A DNA stretch of 35,902 nucleotides from Gammaproteobacteria bacterium (lineage in GTDB: Bacteria; Pseudomonadota; Gammaproteobacteria; Pseudomonadales; Pseudohongiellaceae), in NCBI GenBank assembly GCA_026710425.1, contig JAPORB010000141.1, positions 1 through 35,902 of the forward strand, given 5' to 3'. The translations under genes were made by a program, and so were the position numbers. The notes under the pieces were generated by a model. The model did no database searches and was not told the origin of the DNA. It was given only the letters and a program-made list of their open reading frames with translations. Positions 9,095-17,707 of this stretch are shown here, piece after piece. Positions within the stretch are counted from its first letter, which is position 1, and each line of letters opens with the position of its first letter.

Positions 9095-10075
9095 ATGTCA
9101 GCCAGGCTTGTCATTGATCCTCATCATGATCGATACCAAAGCAAGGGAGCTGTAATCTCGTTACAGCAATTGCTGATTCAGCGCCATGCGGCCCGCACTC
9201 TGGAATATCTCGCTCACACACGATCCATTGCCGGCATATCGGGGCTTCATTTATCCAAGATGCGCGGTCGCGGGATTGATTTTGAAGAGTTCAGACCCTA
9301 CCAACCTGGTGATGATATTCGTCTGATTGACTGGCGGGTCACAGCACGAACCAGCCGCCCATTCACCAAGGTTTTTCGGGAAGAACGGGAACGGCCTGTG
9401 ATTATTGCAGTGGATCAGACCCGTAACATGTACTTCGGTAGTCAGGTTGCCTTCAAATCCGTAATTGCAGCCCAGACTGCCGCCGTATTCTGCTGGCTTG
9501 CCATTGATAATGGTGATCGGGTCGGCGGACTGGTGTATTCGGATGTGGATGCGTCGTTGGTGCGCCCCAAACGCTCTCGGCGTTCGGCCCTGCACTTGCT
9601 AAATCAGATTCATCTTTACAACCAGCAGCTTTACAGCATCAGGGATTCTACCCAGCAGCAACTAGCCAACCCTGACTTCAAACCAGGCTTGGCCCATGCA
9701 TTAGGGAGGATCCGTCGTATTACCAAGCCCGGTAGTACACTCTACATTATTTCTGACTTCGTCTCGCTTGATGAAATGGCAGTGCGCTATCTCAATCAAC
9801 TGTCTCGCAACAATAACGTGATTTGTTGTCTGGTCTATGATGCACTGGAGGAAACCCTACCAGTGCCCGGCATCTACAGCATTACTGATGGCAAGGCCAG
9901 GGGAGCCCTCAACACTCACAATGCCAGAGCTCGTCTACGTTACCGTAAGCAATTTGCTGATCGCATACAGCGACTGACATCGGAGCTTGATAAGTTGCAG
10001 ATTCGATTAATACAAATACGCACCAATCAACTCGTTGTGGAGCAACTGCGGGAATGGATAGCGAAGAACTCCTAG
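9095..10075 (+). CDS. DUF58 domain protein (degenerate VWA-like)
   Basis: A 326-residue DUF58 protein. The family signature is complete: MRGRGIDFEEFRPYQPGDDI followed by RLIDWRVTARTSRPFTKVF, about residues 56-94. It is followed by IIAVDQTRNM, where D107-Q-T109-R-N takes the place of the DxSxS metal-site motif of true VWA domains, so metal binding is likely altered. No signal peptide or membrane segment is seen, which fits a cytoplasmic partner of the MoxR ATPase encoded just upstream. The 3' end overlaps the start of the DUF4381 gene by 22 bases, pointing to coupled translation. The precise role of DUF58 proteins in these operons is not established. Confidence 0.92.
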   Translation: MSARLVIDPHHDRYQSKGAVISLQQLLIQRHAARTLEYLAHTRSIAGISGLHLSKMRGRGIDFEEFRPYQPGDDIRLIDWRVTARTSRPFTKVFREERERPVIIAVDQTRNMYFGSQVAFKSVIAAQTAAVFCWLAIDNGDRVGGLVYSDVDASLVRPKRSRRSALHLLNQIHLYNQQLYSIRDSTQQQLANPDFKPGLAHALGRIRRITKPGSTLYIISDFVSLDEMAVRYLNQLSRNNNVICCLVYDALEETLPVPGIYSITDGKARGALNTHNARARLRYRKQFADRIQRLTSELDKLQIRLIQIRTNQLVVEQLREWIAKNS

Positions 10076-10647
10076 TACAGCTGGCCGATATCCATCTGCC
10101 GGAACCAGTCAGTATGTGGCCTCCGGCACTTGGCTGGTGGTTACTGGCAGTGTTATTTATTGCTGCAACAGTCTGGTTCGGACGAAGGCTTATGGCAGTG
10201 AGAAACCGGCGCAAAATCTGTAGGCGTGCACTGGCCGAGTTGGACCGTTGTTACCAGGCTCTTTTATCTGATACAGATATGGATGCTGATCAACTACGCC
10301 TGCGTTATGTGAATGCGGTCAACTCAGTATTGCGTCGGGTGGCTCTGGTACATTTTCCCCGCTCTCAGGTCGCTGGCCTTAGTGGCGCAGCATGGGTTGA
10401 TTTTCTTCGGCAAAACGGGGACGCTTCACAGTTGACCGACCAGCTGGCAACGGCCCTGGGTCAGGGTCGCTTCCAGCGCACAATGAATATTGATGTGGAA
10501 GCCCTTTATGCATTGAGTGAAATCTGGATAAAAAGCGTCTATATGGAGCGAAAAAGACAAGGTGTGAGTCAACCTGGGGCAGACTCTTCCAAAGTGAATT
10601 CTGGTAATAAAACGGCTCGGATATCTGGCGTTCTGCCGGAGACTTGA
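10054..10647 (+). CDS. DUF4381 family membrane protein
   Basis: A 197-residue protein with the DUF4381 layout: a short N-terminal segment with LADIHLPEPVSMWPPALGWW, one membrane helix at about residues 25-43, and a C-terminal cytoplasmic helical domain with a conserved-looking WVDFLRQNGD segment. Members sit between DUF58 and the first VWA gene in MoxR/Bat operons of gammaproteobacteria, as here. It starts inside the end of the DUF58 gene (22-base overlap). The last ~35 residues are polar and probably disordered. The function is unknown beyond membership of the inner-membrane Bat/MoxR complex, which is inferred from context. Confidence 0.85.
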   Translation: MDSEELLVQLADIHLPEPVSMWPPALGWWLLAVLFIAATVWFGRRLMAVRNRRKICRRALAELDRCYQALLSDTDMDADQLRLRYVNAVNSVLRRVALVHFPRSQVAGLSGAAWVDFLRQNGDASQLTDQLATALGQGRFQRTMNIDVEALYALSEIWIKSVYMERKRQGVSQPGADSSKVNSGNKTARISGVLPET

Positions 10648-10825
10648 TGGCAGACTTCCATATCGGTGCAATGGATCGCTACCGTACTCAAAAGTGCTAA
10701 ATCCGAAAACGCAATATTGCCCTCGAAAAACATGCAGCCTGAGATTAACTGGCCGCTGGTAGTTTACCAGCCCAATGCAAAGCAACTAGGAGAAAAGCAT
10801 AGTATGATCAAGAGGCAGCCAGCAT

Positions 10826-11914
10826 ATGCTTGAATTTACTTGGCCTTGGGTCTTCCTAGCCTTGCCCTTGCCTTGGTTGGTGAATCGCCTGCTGAGTCGG
10901 GCCCAGCAACAGGATGCGGCCCTGTATGTGCCTTTCTTTAGTAGCCTGAGTCGCCTGCAATCGGACACAGAAAATCTTACCAGTGGACGCTTGTTCAACT
11001 TGATCTGCCTCTGTCTTATATGGCTGCTGGTTCTGATCGCCGCCTCGCGTCCACAATGGTTGGGGGAACCCGTACAATTGCCCTCTACAGGACGGGATCT
11101 GATGCTCAGCGTGGATATCTCCGGCTCCATGGAGGCGCAAGACATGGTGGTAGGCAACCGACAAGCATCACGCATAGACGTTGTGAAAGCAGTGGTAGGA
11201 GATTTTGTTGAGCGCAGGGAAGGCGACCGTTTGGGGCTGATCCTATTTGCAGCTCACGCCTATATCCAAGCACCGCTTACCTTTGATCGTGAGACTGTGG
11301 GTCAGCTATTGGAAGAAGCCGAAATAGGCATTATTGAGGAGTCTGCCACCGCCATCGGTGATGCTATCGGTCTGGCAGTACTACATTTGCGCAATAGACC
11401 CGAAAACAGCCGGGTGCTGGTTCTACTCACCGATGGGGTAAATAATGCCGGGGCAGTATCGCCTGAACAAGCCGGACAACTGGCTCGGCAGGAAAGTATT
11501 CGCATCTATACCATTGGTATTGGTGCTGACCAGGTGGTGCAGCGCACCTTTTTTGGTGCTCGTGCCATCAACCCCTCAGCAGAGTTGGATGAGGAGGTTC
11601 TGACCCGGATCGCCGAATCCACTGGAGGACGCTATTTTCGAGCCCGTAATGTCAACGATCTGGTTCAGATTTACGAGGAACTGGATCGTCTGGAGGCTAT
11701 TGAGCAGGATGAACAAACCTACCGACCTACTAGAGTATTGTTTTATTGGCCGCTAGGTGCTGCTTTGATTCTCAGCTTTATCCTGGCACTATGGTCTATT
11801 CCCTGGTTGTCCCTGGCAGGTCGTGCTCGGCTGACAACATACGAGGAGGAGTCCATTAACGAGTCTGGTCTCGAGGGAACAGCCTCTGGTGCGGATGGCA
11901 GGAGCCGAGCCTGA
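10826..11914 (+). CDS. batA: VWA domain membrane protein, BatA-like
   Basis: A 362-residue inner-membrane protein with two N-terminal hydrophobic segments (WPWVFLALPLPWLV and LICLCLIWLLVLIAA), a VWA domain, and a C-terminal membrane helix at about residues 305-330. The metal-site motif is intact: D97-I-S99-G-S101 and a later LLTDGVNNAG with D203. This is the BatA layout. The gene is preceded by 178 bases without a gene, the only real gap in the operon. In that gap AGGAG at 10788-10792 sits ahead of a nine-codon ORF (10804-10833) whose TGA overlaps the batA start; batA also has its own AGAGG at 10811-10815. The last base of the batA stop is the first base of the next start (TGATG). Bat proteins are associated with aerotolerance and envelope stress in Bacteroides and Francisella; the role here is inferred. 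Confidence 0.9.
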   Translation: MLEFTWPWVFLALPLPWLVNRLLSRAQQQDAALYVPFFSSLSRLQSDTENLTSGRLFNLICLCLIWLLVLIAASRPQWLGEPVQLPSTGRDLMLSVDISGSMEAQDMVVGNRQASRIDVVKAVVGDFVERREGDRLGLILFAAHAYIQAPLTFDRETVGQLLEEAEIGIIEESATAIGDAIGLAVLHLRNRPENSRVLVLLTDGVNNAGAVSPEQAGQLARQESIRIYTIGIGADQVVQRTFFGARAINPSAELDEEVLTRIAESTGGRYFRARNVNDLVQIYEELDRLEAIEQDEQTYRPTRVLFYWPLGAALILSFILALWSIPWLSLAGRARLTTYEEESINESGLEGTASGADGRSRA

Positions 11915-13695
11915 TGGATATTCTTATTCCCGTCAATTTGCTGGAAAATTTTCATTTTCTGCGTCCATTGTGGCTACTGGCACTGCTCCCCGCCCTGCTT
12001 TTTTTTGTTGCCTTGTGGCGCATGAACTCGGTTGTGACTGCCTGGGACAAGGCAATTGACAGCACCCTACTGCCCTATCTGCTAGATCGCAGCAAAAACA
12101 CAGCACAGCGAACTCCTTTATTTCTGTTACTTGCCGCTTGGTGCCTGTCAGCCATCGCCATGGCAGGACCGGTCTGGCAGCAGCTGCCGCAGCCAGTCCA
12201 GAAACGCGAGGATGCACTGGTTATCGTCATGGATCTTTCACTGTCCATGTTTGCCCCAGATCATAGCCCGTCTCGGCTGGATCTGGCCAAACGCAAGCTT
12301 AGGGACATCCTCGCCCTGCGCGAGGAGGGTCAAACTGCACTGGTAGTCTATGCTGGCGATGCCCACACCGTAACCCCGTTAACTGATGATGTGGTCACTA
12401 TTGCGGCTCTAGTGCCATCTCTGACTCCAAACATTATGCCGCTTTTTGGAAGCAATCCGTTACCAGCGATGGAGCTGGCCATCGGTCTGCTGGATGATGC
12501 TGAGGCTGGTCGTGGTCGCATTCTACTGATGACTGATGGCATCAATGGATTTACCGAGGAACAGCGTCTGGCAAGACGCATGGCTGAAACCGCTTATGAA
12601 CTGCTCATTATGGGTATTGGCACCGAGGAAGGTGCACGAATACGCACCAGTGATGGCAGTTTTCTCACTGATCCCGATGGGAACGTAGTGGTGCCTAGAC
12701 TTGATCGTGCTGTGCTGCAATCGCTGGCCAATCGCAGCGGTGGGCGATATCACGATATTCAGCTGGCGGACTCGGATCTGGCCTACTTGCTATCTGACTT
12801 TGATATTCTCGACGACACCCAACTGAGTGAAGTGGAAGAGGAATTTGATGTCTGGTACGAGGCAGGGCCTTGGCTATTGGTTTTCGTTGTACCTCTGGCT
12901 GCCCTGAGTTTCCGTCGTGGCTGGTTGTTCACCCTGATGTTTTTGATTGGATCAGGACTTCTGTTACCAGCACAGCAGGCGCAGGCACTGGACTGGCGAG
13001 ATCTGTGGAAAAGAAAAGATCAGCAAGCTGCAGAAGCCTATGCCGCTGAGGAGCATGCTTTAGCCGCTTCGCTATTTGAAACCAGCGACTGGTCGGGTGC
13101 GGCCAGCTACCGCGCCGGGAACTATGAGGATGCCGTTGCTTCCTTTAGTGCCAGCAACACGTCTGATGGCCATTACAACCGCGGCAACGCACTGGCCCTG
13201 GTTGGAAACTATCCTGAGGCTATTGCAGCTTATGATAATGCCCTTGGCCTGAATCCTTATAACGAAGATGCTCTACATAACAAGGAGATTGTGGAACAGT
13301 TGCTTGAAGACCAACAGTCGGAAAATGGTGAGCAGCAGGAAGGAGAAAACCAGGAACAACAATCTCAGGAAAACTCACAGGAATCCTCAGACGATGAGGA
13401 AAATAGTGAGGAGCAAGACCAGCAAAGCCAGGAAGGTAATGAACAGCAGCAGGAACAGGAACAGCAAAATGAGTCACCACAGGATCAGGAAGGTTCGGAA
13501 TCAAACAGTGAGCAGAATACACCCAGTGAGACCAGCAATGAGGAGTTCGAGGAACAGCAATCTCTGGAACAATGGCTGCGCCGGATTGAGGATGATCCCG
13601 GTGAACTGCTAAGGCGAAAGTTCCGCTATCAGTATCGCCAACGACAGTTGAATGGGACTGCCAATAATATCCCTAACGGAGGCCAGATATGGTGA
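11914..13695 (+). CDS. batB: VWA-TPR fusion protein, BatB/BatC-like
   Basis: A 593-residue protein joining the BatB and BatC modules. Two N-terminal hydrophobic segments precede a VWA domain with an intact metal site, D107-L-S109-L-S111, and LLMTDGINGFTEE. A membrane helix pair lies around residues 312-350. A TPR region follows at about 395-460 (FETSDWSGAASYRAGNYEDA, then HYNRGNALALVGNYPEAIAA). Residues 465-555 are a low-complexity linker of Gln, Glu, Ser and Asn, and the protein ends in a basic helix with LLRRKFRYQYRQRQ. The fusion of BatB and BatC is common in gammaproteobacteria. It shares the TGATG junction with batA upstream, and its stop overlaps the first possible batD start (ATGGTGA). 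TPRs in this family are thought to mediate contacts in the periplasm. Confidence 0.9.
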   Translation: MDILIPVNLLENFHFLRPLWLLALLPALLFFVALWRMNSVVTAWDKAIDSTLLPYLLDRSKNTAQRTPLFLLLAAWCLSAIAMAGPVWQQLPQPVQKREDALVIVMDLSLSMFAPDHSPSRLDLAKRKLRDILALREEGQTALVVYAGDAHTVTPLTDDVVTIAALVPSLTPNIMPLFGSNPLPAMELAIGLLDDAEAGRGRILLMTDGINGFTEEQRLARRMAETAYELLIMGIGTEEGARIRTSDGSFLTDPDGNVVVPRLDRAVLQSLANRSGGRYHDIQLADSDLAYLLSDFDILDDTQLSEVEEEFDVWYEAGPWLLVFVVPLAALSFRRGWLFTLMFLIGSGLLLPAQQAQALDWRDLWKRKDQQAAEAYAAEEHALAASLFETSDWSGAASYRAGNYEDAVASFSASNTSDGHYNRGNALALVGNYPEAIAAYDNALGLNPYNEDALHNKEIVEQLLEDQQSENGEQQEGENQEQQSQENSQESSDDEENSEEQDQQSQEGNEQQQEQEQQNESPQDQEGSESNSEQNTPSETSNEEFEEQQSLEQWLRRIEDDPGELLRRKFRYQYRQRQLNGTANNIPNGGQIW

Positions 13696-15581
13696 GGCCA
13701 TCTCTCTGGGGAAATAAACCACTGCTGTTGGGGCAATTTCAAGAGATAAGTCTAATTATCGGAACTATGGTGTGGCCCAAGATTATACCCATCACTTATG
13801 GGAAGCTGCCATTCCTGACAATGTTATGGGGACTACTGCTGAGTAGCGGAATTGCCCTTGCCCAGCCAAATCAGGAATCACCGGAGATCGAAATCACGGT
13901 CGATCGTGCCGAATTGGCGCGCGGTGAAACATTGACTTATACAATTCGCGTGTTTGACCAGCGCCAGGGCATGCAACTAGATCTGACACCGCTGACTGAA
14001 AGTTTTGACGTACTGGGAACACGTACTTCAAGCCAGATTCGCAGTATTAATGGAGCGGTAGAGTCTTGGACTGATTACATCATCACTCTCTTTCCACTAT
14101 CAGAAGGTGAACTGGAAATTCCTTCCCTTACTGTTAATAACCTTGCTACCGAACCGATCGTTATTACCGTACTGAATGAGGGGCCCCGCTCCAATCAGTC
14201 TGGTGAAGAGTTGTTTCTGGAAATAGCGGTGAACAAGGAATCTGTCTATGTGCAGGAGCAGCTCCTATTCACAATGCGCCTGTTCTACACCATCAACGGC
14301 ATCCGCAACCCCCAGTTCACTGAGCTGGAGATGCCAGATACTGTCATTGAACTCATCGGTTCTCCTAATCAGTATGAGCAACTGATTGATGGTCAACGCT
14401 ATGGGGTCTATGAAAAACGCTATGTGATATTTCCCCAAAGAAGTGGATCGCTGGAAATACCGGATATTTTGTTTCGGGGTGAGGTCACTGATGGATCCAG
14501 TAACTTCGTATTCCGTAATCTCAACACACGCAGAGTCACTGCCTTTACTGACGGCATGACCATTGAGGTCAAAGAAAGACCGACGGTAGTACAAGACAGT
14601 GAATTCTGGTTGCCGGTCACCAGTCTAGCACTTGAAGAAACTTTTGATCGAGAGCTTGATGGGTTGCAGATTGGTGATCCGTTGATCAGAACCATAACGG
14701 TGGAAGCTAAAGGCCTTGATGGTGCCATGCTGCCTCCTTTCATGGACGACTCGATAGAGGGCACAAATATTTATCCAGATCCACCTGACATTGACCGCAC
14801 ATTCATTAATGGTCGAATAGTTGGGACCCGCGTTGAACGGGCCACAGTGGTAGCGACACGAAGCGGTACTCTTGAGATCCCGGAGATTCGCATTCCATGG
14901 TGGAATGTGGACACTGATCGAATGGAAACAGCGATAGTTCCAGCCACTGTTTTGAAGATCGCTGATGTGGCCGGAGCCACGCCTTCTGAACAAATGGTAG
15001 AGAGCAGTGGAGACATTGAGGAATTGCTAGCCACTGCTCCTGTGGTAGATCAGGAAATGATTGATGCACAATCTGAGGCGCAGACCATTGAGATTAGCAT
15101 CAGCTGGGTTAGTGGACTGATTGCCCTTGCTCTGTTAATTCTTCTTTTAAGTTTCTACCAACTGGTCATAATGCCAAATATGCCTACTATCAGAGCCTTC
15201 ATGGCAGGCAGACGCAGACAGCTGGTCGAGCACTACAACCCTGCCAATAATGAGCCTGTGGCCTTCAAACAGTTAAGGAAAGCTTGCCGATCTGGGCAAG
15301 CAAATGAGATACGGAAAGCACTAATCATCTGGTGCAATCACTTTCTTGATAGCAGTCGTATTGCTTCGATGGAAGACATTCTGCAACAACGTCAGGTACC
15401 GCAATTGCATCCATTCGTAGCTGCTATACAGTCGAAGTTGTTTAATGACGGTCTATTCGATAATGTGGAAAGCAATTCCCTATTTGCAATGATAGTTAAA
15501 CTGCGGAAGGAGAAGGCTGAGGCTGAACGGAAAGAAAAAATATATTTACAACATGCATTACCGCCATTATATAAAAGATGA
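13689..15581 (+). CDS. batD: BatD-like oxygen-tolerance protein
   Basis: A BatD protein of up to 630 residues: periplasmic beta-rich repeats, a membrane helix at about residues 470-495 (GLIALALLILLLSFYQLVI), and a helical cytoplasmic tail ending LPPLYKR. EITVDRAELARGETLTYTIR at the mature N-terminus is typical of the family. The first ATG (13689) overlaps the upstream stop as ATGGTGA. However, the export signal only appears further in: a start at 13767 (MVWPKIIPITYGKLPFLTML) would place a clean hydrophobic core and an ALA-Q cleavage site about 33 residues from the N-terminus. The 13767 start is therefore the more likely one for export, while the 13689 start has the better coupling. It is the last gene of the operon; a sharp change to AT-rich DNA follows. 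Confidence 0.9.
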   Translation: MVRPSLWGNKPLLLGQFQEISLIIGTMVWPKIIPITYGKLPFLTMLWGLLLSSGIALAQPNQESPEIEITVDRAELARGETLTYTIRVFDQRQGMQLDLTPLTESFDVLGTRTSSQIRSINGAVESWTDYIITLFPLSEGELEIPSLTVNNLATEPIVITVLNEGPRSNQSGEELFLEIAVNKESVYVQEQLLFTMRLFYTINGIRNPQFTELEMPDTVIELIGSPNQYEQLIDGQRYGVYEKRYVIFPQRSGSLEIPDILFRGEVTDGSSNFVFRNLNTRRVTAFTDGMTIEVKERPTVVQDSEFWLPVTSLALEETFDRELDGLQIGDPLIRTITVEAKGLDGAMLPPFMDDSIEGTNIYPDPPDIDRTFINGRIVGTRVERATVVATRSGTLEIPEIRIPWWNVDTDRMETAIVPATVLKIADVAGATPSEQMVESSGDIEELLATAPVVDQEMIDAQSEAQTIEISISWVSGLIALALLILLLSFYQLVIMPNMPTIRAFMAGRRRQLVEHYNPANNEPVAFKQLRKACRSGQANEIRKALIIWCNHFLDSSRIASMEDILQQRQVPQLHPFVAAIQSKLFNDGLFDNVESNSLFAMIVKLRKEKAEAERKEKIYLQHALPPLYKR

Positions 15582-15690
15582 GCAGGTATATTTAAATGAT
15601 AATTTTTGATAGAAAGCCTTAATATTAGAGGAGTCAAATTTCTTAATATACACATTAATAAGTAAATCAGAAAAGAAATAGCATAATGGA

Positions 15691-17679
15691 ATGAGTATGA
15701 TTAATCCCTCAGAAGCAAAAGAAAATAATATTTCTGTAACCCACAGCCAAAATCGATTAGGTGTAAATTCATCTACGATATTAAATAAACTTCGTGAATT
15801 GATGCCTAATTTAGTTAATAGCGACGGAGTAGTGGATATTAAGGCACTGCAAGATATTGTGGATTTTACTAATAGCTCAAGCAATGACCAAGGATATGAA
15901 CTTACCTTTGCAGGTAAAGGATTGGCCCGCGCTCAATTCAATATTCCATCTGAATTTGAGTTAAAGACAGAGAAAGAGCAAAGTAAATATTTTGATAAAA
16001 CAAAAAATGTGATTATACGCGGTGACAATATTGATGCGTTAAAGATACTTCACCAGAATTATTATGGAAAAATTAAATTGATATACATTGATCCTCCGTA
16101 TAACACCAAAAGTGACGGTTTTATATATAAGGATGATTTCAGACATAGCGACCGTGTTCTGATTGCAGAATCCAGATTGAAAGAGGAAACAATTAATCAT
16201 TTAAATAACATATTAGGTACTAAGAGTCATAGTGGTTGGTTAGCTTTTATGTATCCAAGATTGAAACTTGCACGAAGTTTATTAAGAGAGGATGGTGCAA
16301 TTTTCATAAGTATTGACGATAATGAGTATGCAAACTTGAAGATAATTTGTGACGAATTATTTGGTGAAGAAAATCTATTTTGCTGTCTACATGTAGAAAT
16401 GTCAACGACTCAAGGTATGAAAGTGGCATCGGCATTAAAGGGAGCTATTGTAAAGAATGCAGAATATGTGCTTGTTTATGCGAAAAATCAAACAAATTTA
16501 TTTTTTAATCCCTTATATGAAAAGAGAGAATGGGATGATCATTACAATATATGGTATGATGCAGATTCGGATATACAGAGCACATTACTTAAATATTTGA
16601 ATAATAATAGGACAAACGAGTCAGGATTAAGTAGTAAGATTAAATCTAGCGATATAGGTAAATACTATGGGAGGAATGAAGATTTTCGAAAATATATTCA
16701 TAAACATGCGCATCATATATGGAGAGATGCAATGTGCAATATTAGATTGGAACTATCTAAGAATGAAGAGATCGATCTAAAAAGTGGAAAGATTGTAAAA
16801 TACTTAAATAATGATAAATTATATTTTCTGAAAATGACTAATACTGGTGTGATCCGCCAACTGCTGAAATTAAATCTAGCGATCGGAGAAACCGATGATT
16901 TTGACAAAAGATATGGATTAAGAAAAATAAGAGGAGATTGGTGGAAGGATTATTATAAAGATATGATGAATATTAACCAAGAAGGGGGGGTCATATTCAA
17001 AAACGGAAAAAAACCAATACGGCTAATACGAGATATAGTAAAAGCATCAACAAAGAATTCGGATATTATATTAGATTTTTTTGCTGGTTCAGGAACTACA
17101 GGGGAAGCTGTAATGCAACTAAATGCTGAGGATGGGGGCAGTCGAAAATTCATCCTAGTACAATCTGACGAAGAGATAAATTTAAATAAAAATAGGGAAA
17201 GTTTTGATTTATGCATTGATAATAATTTACCTCCAGTAATTTCTTCGATTACTTTGTTACGTCTTAACCTAGCTGGCGAAAATCTTATTAGTTCTGAGAG
17301 GGGGGGGGGTAGCCTAGACATAGGGTATAAAGTTTATAGTCTTAAAATTAAGCCAAAGCTCACAGAGTCCGATCAAAGTAATGAACTATTTACAATAGAT
17401 ATGCTTGTTAAAAGATCAAGTTTACTAGACACCCTAGCCAATATGCTTTGTGCTACCTGTAAACCCCTGGACACACCCATAGAGTGTTTGATTGAGAATG
17501 CTTTGTATAAGGCAGATGGTGAAGCTTATGTTGTTGGTAGTATTAGTAGAGAACATCTTGCACCTTTTGAAGGTCTTAAGATAAATGTTGATGGGTGGGC
17601 AGATCTGAACTTAGCTGATTTCTTAAACCTTGGTTTCCACGATGATAAGATTAAAGATAACCTAACCATAGTGTACTAA
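15691..17679 (+). CDS. mod: type III restriction-modification system methyltransferase subunit Mod
   Basis: A 662-residue adenine-N6 methyltransferase of the beta type, the usual size for type III Mod, which both modifies DNA and gives sequence specificity to the Mod-Res complex. The Mod N-terminal helical region is present (LTFAGKGLARAQF at 71-83). The catalytic motif IV is LIYIDPPYNTKSDGF with DPPY at 134-137. The target-recognition region fills roughly 200-430, and the SAM-binding motif I, DFFAGSGTTGEA, is at 462-473. The order IV-TRD-I fits the class. The gene is AT-rich compared with both neighbours, which suggests transfer. Codons 537-540 are encoded by a run of ten G, listed separately, and a seven-G run lies at 16984-16990. 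As given, the reading frame is open. It is followed after 28 bases by res. The upstream ribosome binding site is weak. Confidence 0.94.
   Translation: MSMINPSEAKENNISVTHSQNRLGVNSSTILNKLRELMPNLVNSDGVVDIKALQDIVDFTNSSSNDQGYELTFAGKGLARAQFNIPSEFELKTEKEQSKYFDKTKNVIIRGDNIDALKILHQNYYGKIKLIYIDPPYNTKSDGFIYKDDFRHSDRVLIAESRLKEETINHLNNILGTKSHSGWLAFMYPRLKLARSLLREDGAIFISIDDNEYANLKIICDELFGEENLFCCLHVEMSTTQGMKVASALKGAIVKNAEYVLVYAKNQTNLFFNPLYEKREWDDHYNIWYDADSDIQSTLLKYLNNNRTNESGLSSKIKSSDIGKYYGRNEDFRKYIHKHAHHIWRDAMCNIRLELSKNEEIDLKSGKIVKYLNNDKLYFLKMTNTGVIRQLLKLNLAIGETDDFDKRYGLRKIRGDWWKDYYKDMMNINQEGGVIFKNGKKPIRLIRDIVKASTKNSDIILDFFAGSGTTGEAVMQLNAEDGGSRKFILVQSDEEINLNKNRESFDLCIDNNLPPVISSITLLRLNLAGENLISSERGGGSLDIGYKVYSLKIKPKLTESDQSNELFTIDMLVKRSSLLDTLANMLCATCKPLDTPIECLIENALYKADGEAYVVGSISREHLAPFEGLKINVDGWADLNLADFLNLGFHDDKIKDNLTIVY
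17300..17309 (+). repeat. G10 homopolymer inside mod, candidate phase-variation switch
   Basis: Ten consecutive G lie inside an otherwise AT-rich gene, encoding Arg-Gly-Gly-Gly at residues 537-540. Counting codons shows that eleven G would read GGG-TAG and stop at once, and nine G would read GTA-GCC-TAG and stop after two codons. Only ten G (or seven or thirteen) keeps the frame to the normal end at 17679. Slipped-strand changes in such tracts switch type III mod genes in several pathogens, including poly-G in Helicobacter modH. Slippage in this organism is an inference. Confidence 0.75.
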
Positions 17680-17707
17680 GGAGTGAAAACTAAATTGGGA
17701 GCAAGAT

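Noticed and set aside
13320-13560. Gln/Glu/Ser-rich stretch in the BatB/C gene as a possible tandem repeat
   Set aside because: The DNA is compositionally biased but has no regular repeat unit; low-complexity linkers are normal in this family.
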